DNA from: Cryptomeria japonica
Lineage: Eukaryota; Streptophyta; Pinopsida; Cupressales; Cupressaceae
Direction: 5' to 3'
DNA length: 64,000 nucleotides
NCBI RefSeq assembly: GCF_030272615.1
Contig: NC_081407.1
Coordinates: 374,653,018 to 374,717,017, forward strand
This document shows positions 58,001-64,000 of this stretch, piece after piece. Made by a program: the position numbers and the translations under genes. The notes under the pieces were generated by a model. The model saw only the letters and a list, made by a program, of their open reading frames with translations. It was not told the origin of the DNA and did not search any database. Each line of letters opens with the position of its first letter. The stretch's first letter is position 1.

Positions 58001-61000
58001 CAAAGGCTCAGTGTCATGGCATCTTCTACTGACTTGCAATGTGAAGGTGGTAGAATGAGGGTTAGTAAGCAAAGGAAGATGGTTACAGAGAAAAATCTTC
58101 AAAACAACACCAGCATTTGTTCTCTGGCAAAGAATTATTGATCAATTTCATGAACTCGGTAGACAAGGAGATTAAAGAGCTTGACCTTTGGCTCTAGATA
58201 GTAAGGATATGGGAGTGGTCGGGGAAAAAGTATGGGCATGTTCCCTAGTGTCTGTATCCACTCAGCAGTAGCGAAATTGTTGTTGGACCCTAATTATACT
58301 CGCAATAGTTAAAACATGTTTGACCAGCTCAATCTCTTTGTCATGCTTCTATATTGTCTATGGCTGCCAGTTCCTTTTACGTTACATGACAATATCAATG
58401 ATGTGCTGCATCAAGCAAAGGCTTATTTTGACTATTTTCCACAGCATTTTCATGCTAACAAAAATCCCCAACTTTGTTCCCATCTTTTACAGACTCATGT
58501 GATAAATTTTGTTGGGTTCGGGTTTTGTTCTGGGTAGAACCGTAGATGTGTTACAATGACTTCAATCTGGTGGGATGGGTAAAAATTGACAACTAAATAT
58601 CTAGCTTTATTTGTTAAAGTAAGACTTCTCTGCCTTGGTCTAACCCCTCACAAAAACCTAGCCTTTTTGGTTCCTTGTCCTAAACCAAGTTTTTTATCAA
58701 AAAATATATATAATTATATTAAAATATTATAATTTTATTAATATTAAATATTCAACTTATTAAATTTTAATACTAATAACTTATGTTACCCCGAGTTTCA
58801 CGGCTATATAAAAATAGGGAAAATCAAAATATATAGGGAAATTTACAATATTCATACGAAAACATGGATAAAGCATGCACATATACATTATAGAACCTTA
58901 ACATATAAGAACTAGTAGAGTTCTTATGCCAAATTTGTGTTAAATTGAGAGTCAAAGTCAAATTGCTTATAGAATTCATTGTCAAAATTCACTGTCAATA
59001 TGCAGAATTTATGGGGACATCCCCTGGGAGTCCCCTGTCCACGGGACGGGGACGCCTGAAAAAAAACCCGAGGACGCGTCCCCGGGAAACATAGCTAATA
59101 ACAAAAAACTAAATACATGTAAAGCAAATTTGTTAGGTCTTGCCTTCTAGGAAGGAGCCATTTTTTCTCTCCAACCAAACAAAATCTAAGATTTTCTACA
59201 AGCAATGGCTAACAAAATCGCACTAGCAATAGGGCACACAAACAATAACACTTGTTCATAGTAGAATGAGGTGATAATGCCAAATTGACAAAACCAAAAA
59301 TAAATTTAAATCCCATAATTATAGCTTTAACATGAAGTTTATTCAGCAGGGAGCATAAACTCCACGTGGCTAACAATTAACCTGAAAAATGAATATCAAA
59401 TACATGTAGCATAAACTATACTGTGACTACAAAAGCTGGGACACAAATCGTGACTAAAATTCACTACCCTTCCTCTTGTATTTCCTTCGATTCCCTTCCT
59501 CTGAAAATCACATTTTTCCTTGGACAGAAACTAGTATTTTATAATATTAAACAGAATTAATATTTTCTTCACACCCCTGCAAAAAAGCAACCACAACTGC
59601 ATTTACCACTGGATTCTGCCCATGACTGCTGAGAAATGAAATCAGAATCCTTCTAACCAGTAATGTAAAAGAGTTTGCAAAACCAACAGGACTGTAAATA
59701 CATCCCTCACAACTGTGAATGCTTTTAACATCATGTAAGACCATAGATGGATAAAAAAATCAAAACTCAAAGTCGAAATTAGAAGGAAACTGTCAAATAA
59801 CGTTAGAACCCAGAATTAAAGGAAAATAATTGATAAGACAACGTTGATTACAATTTTGGAAGGGGGCTTTCACAAAACCTGGGAGTTCGCAACATCTATG
59901 ATTAATCACAAATTTTTCACGATTCCTGCTTAAGTGGTTTTAACCACCAATAAAGGGCCTGAAGCTTAAGACATTGTTGCCTCATTCTGATGATTTAAAT
60001 CTTTTTGAGTTGATTTTGATTAAAAATTCTTCTATATTACTCATCATAGTGAGGTAAGGTAAGGTCAAATTTTAGATCATAGTCTGGCCAGCATACCTAC
60101 TGGACATATGAGATTTCCCTTGTTGACACAATAGGATTTTTTCACATTACCCTTATAAATATTATTCAAATTTTTACGCCTTGAGTCTCAACATCATGAC
60201 CAACCAAACCGTCAATGCCACATTGTTGCTTGTGCCTATTTCTTTCAGGGGAGAATCTTCTCGAGGCACATTAGATTACTTAGTCTGGACTGTTTGACTT
60301 CCAAAAGTAGAATTGTCTGTGTAACGAAAAATAAGCTGGGCTTGGAGATTGTTTCAAGATTTACGCACTAAATACAATAGGCACATTGTAAACAAACAGG
60401 ATTTATGGTTTCTATCTCTGAAACAGCTCGACGCCAACCAAAACTCACCCAGATTGAACAGATTGATGGGCAATAAACAATAAAGTGGCTACAATCTCAT
60501 TCAAAAATACAGCTAATAGACCTATTCTAATGCCTCCAAGTGGACATTAAGTTTTCAGAAAACTGACAATTTGAAGAAAACCATCTTGGATTTGTGATTT
60601 TTGTTTCAAGATTAACGTACTAAAACAAAAGATTTTTTATAAACAATTAGGATTTATGAGTTCCATCCCTGCAAACAGCCCGAGGCCAACCATAACCCAA
60701 CAACGATCGAATGCACTAATAAGCAAAAAGCAATGAAGTGGGCACAATCTCATCCCAAACATATGGCAACTAAACTATGATGACGTCCCCGGATGGACAT
60801 TAGGTTTTGAGAAAAGTGTCAATTTGTAAAAACCATTATGGATTTTGGAAAAAACGTGTATATATCAGGCCAAGAGATATGCACAAATCCAGTCTGAAAT
60901 ATCAAAAGATGCAAGGGGGCAGAATTTTGGTTACCTTTTCCTCCTTCTTCTTCTTTTTCTCGGGATATTCTTCTTTCTCTCCATCTGCCTGTGGCATTTC

Positions 61001-61224
61001 CTTCACCTGCTATTAATGAAGATTAATTTAGGAAAGAGAAAAAGAAAGACCTCTGTTTAGAAAGAAGACTAACGAAATTTTCTAACCGGCGCCATATGGG
61101 TGATCGAAGCTACTGAAAGTCTGTTCAGATCAGTCACCCTGAATATAGGAGAGTTGGACAAATAGGAAAAGAGGGTGCTGCCTCCTCTCAGTGTCAATCT
61201 TAGGCTTAGGCTTGCTTGTTTCAT
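12837..61224 (-). CDS. VALRS: Valyl-tRNA synthetase, dual-targeted (mitochondrial/cytosolic), 21 coding exons
   Basis: Charges tRNA-Val with valine and edits mischarged threonine. The joined exons give 1103 codons plus stop, close to the roughly 1100 residues of the plant ValRS family (Arabidopsis TWN2/At1g14610). In long-form numbering: leader 1-43; second start Met44; Lys/Glu-rich linker about 50-135; HIGH at 184-187; [10 protein letters not shown] just after; editing-domain [12 protein letters not shown] from 366 and [15 protein letters not shown] about 418-432; DVLDTWFSS about 615; KMSKS at 692-696; anticodon-binding domain about 763-970; C-terminal coiled coil. All introns are GT-AG except the exon 13 donor, which looks aberrant. 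Exons (high to low): 61224-61087, 61006-60935, 56006-55944, 55756-55587, 55436-55364, 52728-52663, 52543-52460, 52328-52251, 52068-51985, 51841-51762, 38506-38449, 38279-37977, 37744-37574, 25377-25187, 25077-24675, 18763-18512, 18421-17915, 17728-17625, 17508-17409, 13236-13091, 13005-12837. Exon borders were set by splice sites and frame, not transcripts. Confidence 0.95.
13091..13236 (-). CDS. VALRS: ValRS exon 20
   Basis: 146 nt encoding [20 protein letters not shown] and on to [20 protein letters not shown], the start of the C-terminal coiled coil. Donor GTAAGT. Separated from exon 19 by a 4.2 kb intron. Confidence 0.92.
13606..14385. repeat. Diverged tandem repeat, about three copies (intron 19)
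   Basis: Units starting near 13606, 13940 and 14160 share, in order: TTAAGCACATA/TTGAGCACACA, AAAATGCTTAA-type words, CAGACTAC, GATATGGCTTAAA/GAGATGACTTAAA, and an A-rich run ending in CAAAGA. Inside the first, a 69-bp duplication (13752-13889) repeats GGTGATTGCCTCCACTTCTG. Confidence 0.6.
15267..16066 (+). mobile_element. Candidate solo LTR, 800 bp (intron 19)
   Basis: Starts TGTTGAAAATGGTCATTGAT, a common plant Copia-type LTR opening, and could end at ATTTACA with flanks ACTAT and ACTAC (4/5). No internal retroelement domain lies on either side. The 3' limit is the weaker of the two. Confidence 0.4.
17409..17508 (-). CDS. VALRS: ValRS exon 19
   Basis: 100 nt encoding [20 protein letters not shown] and ending ATLASVK. 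Eukaryotic ValRS have the same junction-like segment before the C-terminal coiled coil. The phase completes the Arg codon from exon 18. Confidence 0.92.
17625..17728 (-). CDS. VALRS: ValRS exon 18
   Basis: 104 nt encoding [20 protein letters not shown] and on to LLQPKQ, joined to the VE of exon 17. Ends in a split Arg codon. Anticodon-domain helix leading to the C-terminal arm. Confidence 0.93.
17915..18421 (-). CDS. VALRS: ValRS exon 17: anticodon-binding domain
   Basis: 169 codons, the longest exon. Starts [20 protein letters not shown] and includes [17 protein letters not shown], a conserved anticodon-binding helix, ending DYPAAVE. An open frame continues by chance through the following 186-bp intron (17729-17914), whose GT and AG borders and ValRS homology show it is spliced out. 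Confidence 0.96.
18512..18763 (-). CDS. VALRS: ValRS exon 16: KMSKS loop
   Basis: 84 codons starting [20 protein letters not shown]. The class I KMSKS loop, which stabilises the adenylate transition state, is intact. Ends [14 protein letters not shown]. Phase 0. Confidence 0.96.
19937..20546. repeat. Diverged tandem duplication, offset 349 bp (intron 15)
   Basis: CTGATCAGAAAATAGCTTTA recurs at 19937 and 20286, followed in both by TTCCAGGA, TACAACAAGA, AATAGACTA/GATAGACTA, and AAGAAATCTGAAATTAC. The copies differ at many sites, so the duplication is old. Confidence 0.7.
20674..21135. mobile_element. hAT-type MITE, 462 bp, with 8-bp TSD (intron 15)
   Basis: Left end CAAGGTTGCACGGGTAC and right end (reverse complement) CAAGGTTGCATGGGTAC form terminal inverted repeats of about 17 bp with one mismatch. 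Both ends are flanked by the same eight bases AACATTTG (20666-20673 and 21136-21143). An 8-bp duplication and short ends point to the hAT superfamily. It has no transposase; GC-rich ends surround an AT-rich core. Confidence 0.85.
23572..23806 (-). pseudogene. Partial duplicate of ValRS exon 14 (intron 15)
   Basis: Matches 25213-25446: the 5' two thirds or more of exon 14 plus about 70 bp of the intron ahead of it, including the acceptor (GAATACAG then GGTCTTCAC). The exon part is still open ([19 protein letters not shown], then [20 protein letters not shown]), but conserved PQW has become PEC and EPM has become ELM. The copy lacks the exon's last bases and donor. It is therefore most likely a non-functional exon fossil. 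Confidence 0.85.
23807..24075. repeat. AT-rich imperfect repeats
   Basis: Repeated ATATTTATTATTTAATATA-type words directly next to the exon duplicate; otherwise featureless. Confidence 0.6.
24675..25077 (-). CDS. VALRS: ValRS exon 15: second half of Rossmann fold
   Basis: 403 nt including [35 protein letters not shown] and [20 protein letters not shown]. These are hallmark ValRS active-site and connective segments. Ends FKQ, donor GTCAGT. Confidence 0.96.
25187..25377 (-). CDS. VALRS: ValRS exon 14: end of editing domain
   Basis: 191 nt beginning [20 protein letters not shown] and including [15 protein letters not shown], a conserved ValRS block where CP1 returns to the catalytic fold. Ends in a split Arg codon completed by exon 15. 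A diverged partial copy of this exon lies at 23572-23806. Confidence 0.95.
25378..29450. other. Intron 13, right-hand (3') portion
   Basis: No gene recognised. Around 27740-28600 a unit of roughly 350-400 bp is repeated two to three times in diverged form: GGTGATTGTTGATGCCAACA versus GGTGATCATTGATGCCAGTG, CTCCTATTGTATCTG versus CTCCTATTGTATTTG, and CATTCTCAAAG versus CATTTTCAAGG. Confidence 0.5.
29451..30028. repeat. Near-perfect 289-bp tandem duplication (intron 13)
   Basis: Unit TAAGTTAACAATGCC...CAAAGTGA occurs at 29451-29739 and again at 29740-30028 with only a handful of differences, so it is recent. Confidence 0.9.
29869..30120 (+). pseudogene. Unrecognised coding-like fragment
   Basis: Plus-strand frame reads [36 protein letters not shown] and [15 protein letters not shown]. 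Composition is protein-like rather than AT noise. It ends in KTGKTKN without a clear partner. Part of it sits in both copies of the 289-bp duplication. Possibly a captured gene or transposon exon; family unknown. Confidence 0.3.
31111..36121 (-). mobile_element. L1-type LINE, near full length, broken (nested in TIR element)
   Basis: Read on the minus strand from 36121. ORF1 with DUF4283 ([19 protein letters not shown]) and CCHC knuckle end ([12 protein letters not shown]). Then, after an apparent deletion, the endonuclease C-terminus ([20 protein letters not shown]). Reverse transcriptase at 34.0-33.4 kb ([29 protein letters not shown]). A distal ORF2 region. C-terminal RNase H near 31.7-31.2 kb ([35 protein letters not shown]). 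A/T tail at 31111-31130. The 12-bp target duplication ATATTTAATATT lies at 31099-31110 and 36122-36133. Multiple stops and frame changes make it inactive. Confidence 0.9.
31318..31475. repeat. 79-bp tandem duplication inside the LINE RNase H region
   Basis: TATTCCACCCATCCAATCGC recurs at 31318 and 31397 with nearly identical following sequence; it arose after or during decay of this LINE copy. Confidence 0.85.
36789..36952 (+). pseudogene. Unrecognised coding-like fragment after acceptor-like AG
   Basis: Just right of the TIR element, ATTGAAATTGCAG precedes a frame reading [18 protein letters not shown], then [20 protein letters not shown] and [12 protein letters not shown] before a stop. 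Together with the fragment at 29869-30120 this suggests an older coding unit into which the TIR element inserted. No family recognised. Confidence 0.3.
37574..37744 (-). CDS. VALRS: ValRS exon 13: CP1 editing domain, second part; odd donor
   Basis: 57 codons starting [16 protein letters not shown], which completes the editing site (the Asp of HDPND is conserved), and ending [12 protein letters not shown]. The family pattern expects this to join GLYRG of exon 14 exactly after the Lys AAG, but AAG is followed by TTAATT, not GT. The nearest GT lies one base earlier and would break the frame. An internal GTAGGTAAGC looks like a strong cryptic donor. Lower limit therefore given by homology. Confidence 0.85.
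37977..38279 (-). CDS. VALRS: ValRS exon 12: CP1 editing domain, first part
   Basis: 101 codons. Contains [20 protein letters not shown], the Thr-rich editing motif that hydrolyses Thr-tRNA-Val, and ends [13 protein letters not shown]. Phase 0 at both ends. Confidence 0.95.
38449..38506 (-). CDS. VALRS: ValRS exon 11
   Basis: 58 nt encoding [19 protein letters not shown] after the split Arg. The LVNWDC(x)LRTAISD(x)E block precedes the CP1 editing domain in all ValRS. Small exon stranded between a 13.3 kb intron and a short one. Confidence 0.92.
38507..41598. other. Intron 10, right-hand (3') portion
   Basis: About 3.1 kb between exon 11 and the first Copia-type element. Contains several small open frames (one at 39747-40019, plus) with no recognisable family. 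GATATNACANATA-type words recur near 39165-39250. Confidence 0.4.
41599..42334 (+). repeat. Left LTR of the gag-only element
   Basis: Ends ...CCTAAAATCAACA before the primer site. Contains a local duplication of a GCGAATTAGTGTTTCAGTCC segment absent from the right LTR, and several GGCTGNGCGAACATCAT words. Confidence 0.85.
43265..43880 (+). repeat. GAGTAGNCATGGTGGA minisatellite-like spacer
   Basis: Between gag and the polypurine tract. Many imperfect copies of a 25-45 bp unit built around CACCCTCTGCGAGTAGG and CATGGTGGATGTCAT. Long 3' spacers of this kind are known in some plant Copia elements. Confidence 0.8.
43886..44679 (+). repeat. Right LTR of the gag-only element
   Basis: 794 bp, TG...CA. 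Carries about 40 bp (an extra AACTTGTAATTGTATTGGAC block) not in the left LTR. Confidence 0.85.
45789..46435 (+). repeat. Left LTR of the Copia element
   Basis: 647 bp, TGTTGTTTATAAC...TTTAACA. TATATAAGC-like promoter words are not obvious; CATATAAATAAAG near 46010 is the best TATA candidate. Confidence 0.93.
50580..50800 (+). repeat. CTATGCTTGTGTGCTAGA tandem units
   Basis: About five imperfect copies of CTATGCTTGTGTGCTAG(A/G) between the coding region and the right LTR. Confidence 0.85.
50823..51469 (+). repeat. Right LTR of the Copia element
   Basis: 647 bp, the same length as the left LTR; starts immediately after GTTAAGAGGGAG. Confidence 0.93.
51762..51841 (-). CDS. VALRS: ValRS exon 10
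   Basis: 80 nt encoding [19 protein letters not shown] then YKQGLIY and a split Arg codon finished by exon 11. Directly follows DWSRE of exon 9. The next intron, 13.3 kb, carries both Copia-type elements. Confidence 0.93.
51985..52068 (-). CDS. VALRS: ValRS exon 9
   Basis: 28 codons including [15 protein letters not shown] and [12 protein letters not shown]. The LGxxxDWSRE motif is conserved in class Ia synthetases just before the editing domain. Confidence 0.93.
52251..52328 (-). CDS. VALRS: ValRS exon 8
   Basis: 26 codons including [16 protein letters not shown], a conserved ValRS segment between the first half of the Rossmann fold and the CP1 editing insertion. Phase 0, GT-AG. Confidence 0.92.
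52460..52543 (-). CDS. VALRS: ValRS exon 7: catalytic core after HIGH
   Basis: 28 codons, [19 protein letters not shown] followed by MDHAGIATQ. The [10 protein letters not shown] block is strongly conserved in ValRS. Phase 0 at both ends. Confidence 0.95.
52663..52728 (-). CDS. VALRS: ValRS exon 6: HIGH signature
   Basis: Encodes [20 protein letters not shown]. This is the class I HIGH motif that binds ATP in the active site, intact, with the PPPNVTG lead-in typical of ValRS and IleRS/LeuRS relatives. Confidence 0.95.
52745..53098. repeat. 178-bp tandem duplication (intron 5)
   Basis: ATGTCTTTGAATGTCCAAAG recurs at 52763 and 52941, followed in both by AGAGTACA, AACATTAGATGTTTCTCC and TACAACTTAAGAT. 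Confidence 0.85.
53099..55363. other. Intron 5, remainder
   Basis: About 2.3 kb with no recognised gene or element; small open frames lack family features. Confidence 0.4.
55364..55436 (-). CDS. VALRS: ValRS exon 5: start of catalytic domain
   Basis: 73 nt encoding [16 protein letters not shown] and on to FVI. The aromatic WYxWWE motif is characteristic just before the HIGH region of ValRS. GT-AG borders and phase agree with exons 4 and 6. Confidence 0.9.
55587..55756 (-). CDS. VALRS: ValRS exon 4: linker into catalytic core
   Basis: 170 nt. Begins [18 protein letters not shown], then a Pro/Glu-rich linker, and ends [14 protein letters not shown] with a split Ala codon. The [11 protein letters not shown] segment is the usual lead-in to the ValRS Rossmann fold. 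Donor GTAAGT. Confidence 0.9.
55944..56006 (-). CDS. VALRS: ValRS exon 3: charged helix
   Basis: Twenty-one codons ([19 protein letters not shown] then AQ), phase 0 at both ends, with clean AG acceptor and GTTGGG donor. Predicted charged alpha helix in the N-terminal appendage. Confidence 0.85.
56221..56794. repeat. 287-bp tandem duplication (intron 2)
   Basis: CAATAATGGCTCTGGGG at 56221 and 56508 opens two copies that match almost base for base, down to CACCCAAGTCACG. Only a few substitutions separate them, so it is recent. Confidence 0.92.
57097..57206. repeat. 55-bp tandem duplication (intron 2)
   Basis: AGCTGTCTGT(G/A)C(T/A)ATAGCAG recurs at 57097 and 57152, each ending AGCAGACCAAAAG. 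Confidence 0.85.
57300..57540 (-). mobile_element. Possible LINE 3'-end fragment
   Basis: On the minus strand the stretch ends CTAATAAAATGCCCTCAAAT then TTAAAAAAG, with a coding-like run ([18 protein letters not shown]) before it. The arrangement resembles short 3' pieces of plant L1 elements. No diagnostic domain, so weak. Confidence 0.25.
57541..58780. other. Intron 2, middle portion
   Basis: No element identified. A plus-strand stretch at about 58019-58540 has a protein-like feel in places ([35 protein letters not shown]) but carries stops and matches no family I know. Confidence 0.3.
58781..59094. mobile_element. hAT-type MITE, 314 bp, with 8-bp TSD (intron 2)
   Basis: Left end TTATGTTACCCCGAG and right end (reverse complement) CTATGTTTCCCGGGG form imperfect inverted ends. 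Both flanks carry CTAATAAC (58773-58780 and 59095-59102), a perfect 8-bp duplication. The right part is very GC-rich (GGGGACGC, GCGTCCCCGGG). Confidence 0.8.
60351..60850. repeat. Diverged 252-bp tandem duplication (intron 2)
   Basis: GTTTCAAGATTTACGCACTA at 60351 and GTTTCAAGATTAACGTACTA at 60603 start two copies sharing AGGATTTATG, CAACCAAAAC/CAACCATAAC, CACAATCTCAT-type words and TGGACATTA(A/G)GTTTT. Confidence 0.8.
60935..61006 (-). CDS. VALRS: ValRS exon 2: Lys/Glu-rich N-terminal segment
   Basis: Encodes 24 residues starting [11 protein letters not shown] and ending in a lysine/glutamate run, joined in phase 0 to Met-Ala-Pro of exon 1. Acceptor AG and donor GTAACC are clear. Charged N-terminal appendages of this kind are usual in eukaryotic cytosolic ValRS and are thought to bind tRNA non-specifically. 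Confidence 0.85.
61087..61224 (-). CDS. VALRS: ValRS exon 1: transit-peptide-like leader plus second start
   Basis: The upstream ATG at 61224 opens an uninterrupted frame of 43 codons that runs into a second ATG at 61095 (Met-Ala-Pro), then a donor GTTAGA. The leader begins [15 protein letters not shown] and is rich in Ser, Leu, Arg and Thr, with a single acidic residue, as in mitochondrial presequences. Starting at 61095 would give a 1060-residue cytosolic form. Dual starts are known for Arabidopsis ValRS; here the role is inferred from composition and frame. Confidence 0.8.
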
Positions 61225-61232
61225 GCACTCAT
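61221..61232 (-). promoter_or_regulatory. Three-codon uORF overlapping the long-form start
   Basis: Minus strand reads ATGAGTGCATGA: ATG AGT GCA TGA. Its stop shares bases with the first ValRS ATG (ATGA arrangement). It would be present only in transcripts that start upstream of 61232. Confidence 0.5.
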
Positions 61233-62639
61233 CCCTGCCTTGTTCTTTTGTTGCAACACGCTTTTATATCATACGAGGATTTTAGGATTTATGGAAGCAA
61301 AAACAAGTAATGGTCTTTATTCTTAAAACCCTACTGAAAAGGTGAACATCTTTACCATAAGGTCTGGCTAGATACAGCGTACTTCCGAATTTTAGCTTTT
61401 TCCCCAGGTTATTGTTTGTGTTAAGATTTGAATTTGGGGTTAAAGGCATTCAAAGAAATCAACCTTGCCCATACCCAAATGACAACAAGCCAATTTAAAA
61501 TCCAATATGAATGTAAATAACAGATCGACCTATCCACAGAGGAAAGAGGAGGGCGTGGTCAATGCTGGATTTAGGAAGTTAAAATCTGCACTTTCCAGCC
61601 AAGTTAATATGCATATCAAACAAATTAATAAAACCTATCAATTCGATTTACATTCAAAAACTGCATAAAGAAATAAGGATGAGAAGGGGCGATAAAAACT
61701 AAAAGCCATTACAAGTTAGCTTGTTTTGTAAGTTATTAAACTAGTATATTTATATTTAAAAAATATATGTAAAATATGTGGAAAGATGTCTTATAATAAA
61801 AAAAAATTATTTGTAAAATAATTGTTTTTCTAAAATATTAAACATCAAGAATACAAATCCATTGAAATCTTGCATGCAAAAAATTGTGAATCTAGTTGGA
61901 GACAAGTGGTGAGGGTTCTATTTTATTTGGAGTAATAAAATAACACCTCCACAAAAGCTGAAACATGGCATATTTCATGCATTTACCTGTCATTTGTATG
62001 TCATTTTTTTCAAAATGGATTTTTGTTTACGGACACTTTGATGTCATTGTAGATGCCCCTCGGCATAATTAGCAATTTCATTTTGGTGTGCAATGGGTAT
62101 GTAGAAGAGGCGTGGAAAGTCGATTAGAAAAGAATTTGGTCTATTAGATGCATACATTTGTGTAGTACATGAGGTCAATTGGTAGGCCAATTAGATAATG
62201 ATGTTGTTTGTGCAACAAAGGTAATAATAACCTTTAGCATGATTAGTGAAGTTTTTCCCTTTGTGCCCCCACTCTTATACATTGGTGACATTATCTTGTG
62301 TGTCTTTGTGCTTATCATGATACCTTGTGTGCACATTGGTATGTAATGCAACATGTGAATGACACTTATAATGTGAAAAAATTGTTGAAGTATATTAAGT
62401 TTTCACTTTGTCTCATTAGTGTCATGATCTTTTGGCTTGAGTGCATAAAGTTTGGAAGTCTATTAGAATTTTACTTTTTTCAATGGAATATTCCACTTAT
62501 CAACTGAACCATCTATGAGAAATTATCAATGGAGAAGTGATATTTTTAAATCAACTATGCATTCACTTACAAGGATTGAAATATGAATGAAACAAAACCT
62601 CTCAATCAAGAAGATAATCAGGCACCACTACCCACAAGT

Positions 62640-62640
<1 letters not shown>
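61233..62640. other. Region upstream of ValRS
   Basis: About 1.4 kb. Apart from the TATA-like box I see no gene or named element: mixed sequence with AT-rich runs around 61735-61850. It probably holds the ValRS promoter on the minus strand. Confidence 0.5.
61261..61268 (-). promoter_or_regulatory. TATA-like box of ValRS
   Basis: Minus strand reads TATAAAAG within GATATAAAAGCG. If used, transcription would start near 61235-61242, only about 10-20 nt before the first in-frame ATG at 61224, a leader short enough to favour leaky scanning to the second start. Confidence 0.5.
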
Positions 62641-63980
<1,340 letters not shown>

Positions 63981-63981
63981 G

Positions 63982-64000
63982 TGTAATGCCCCACCAGGAA
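63982..64000 (+). mobile_element. Possible LTR start cut by the window edge
   Basis: TGTAATGCCCCACCAGGAA begins right after the purine block. TGT(A/C)ATGCCCC openings recur at 15081, 45025 and, on the minus strand, 16655, and resemble 5' ends of plant gypsy-type LTRs. Too short to judge further. Confidence 0.3.

Overview
The window looks like nuclear DNA of a seed plant with very long introns packed with retroelements. A conifer or other gymnosperm fits best, but the sequence does not name a species. One host gene dominates: a cytosolic-type valyl-tRNA synthetase (ValRS) on the minus strand. I could place 21 coding exons between 61224 (upstream start) and 12837 (stop), about 48 kb for 1103 codons. 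The exons carry HIGH, KMSKS, the CP1 editing-domain motifs, the anticodon-binding domain and a C-terminal coiled coil. Two in-frame starts lie 43 codons apart, which fits the known plant strategy of one gene supplying both mitochondrial and cytosolic ValRS.

Layout. 1-12800, downstream of the gene: a candidate solo LTR (908-1962); an old LINE ORF1 relic split by a candidate solo LTR (3000-5905, with the insertion at 3829-5011); an AT-rich stretch; a 5'-truncated LINE with RNase H and a poly-A tail (7700-9326); and a decayed minus-strand Ty3/gypsy relic (about 9.9-12.0 kb). 12837-61224: the ValRS gene. Intron 19 holds a triplicated repeat and a candidate LTR. Intron 15 holds a hAT-type MITE and a partial copy of exon 14. 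Intron 13 (12.2 kb) holds a TIR element carrying a nested 5.0 kb LINE with a 12-bp target duplication. Intron 10 (13.3 kb) holds two Copia-type LTR elements: a pol-less, gag-bearing one (41599-44679) and a fuller but broken one (45789-51469, TSD TATTC). Intron 2 holds tandem duplications and a second hAT-type MITE. 61225-61400 is the promoter region. 62640-63980 is a purine-rich microsatellite block, and the window ends at what looks like the start of another LTR.

Points for a second look: the dual-start leader with a three-codon uORF whose stop overlaps the first start; an exon 13 donor where GT-AG splicing does not keep the frame; a partial exon 14 duplicate that keeps its acceptor; and recurrent 55-350 bp tandem duplications through the introns. 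I found no bacterial-type system, CRISPR array, rRNA or convincing tRNA gene.
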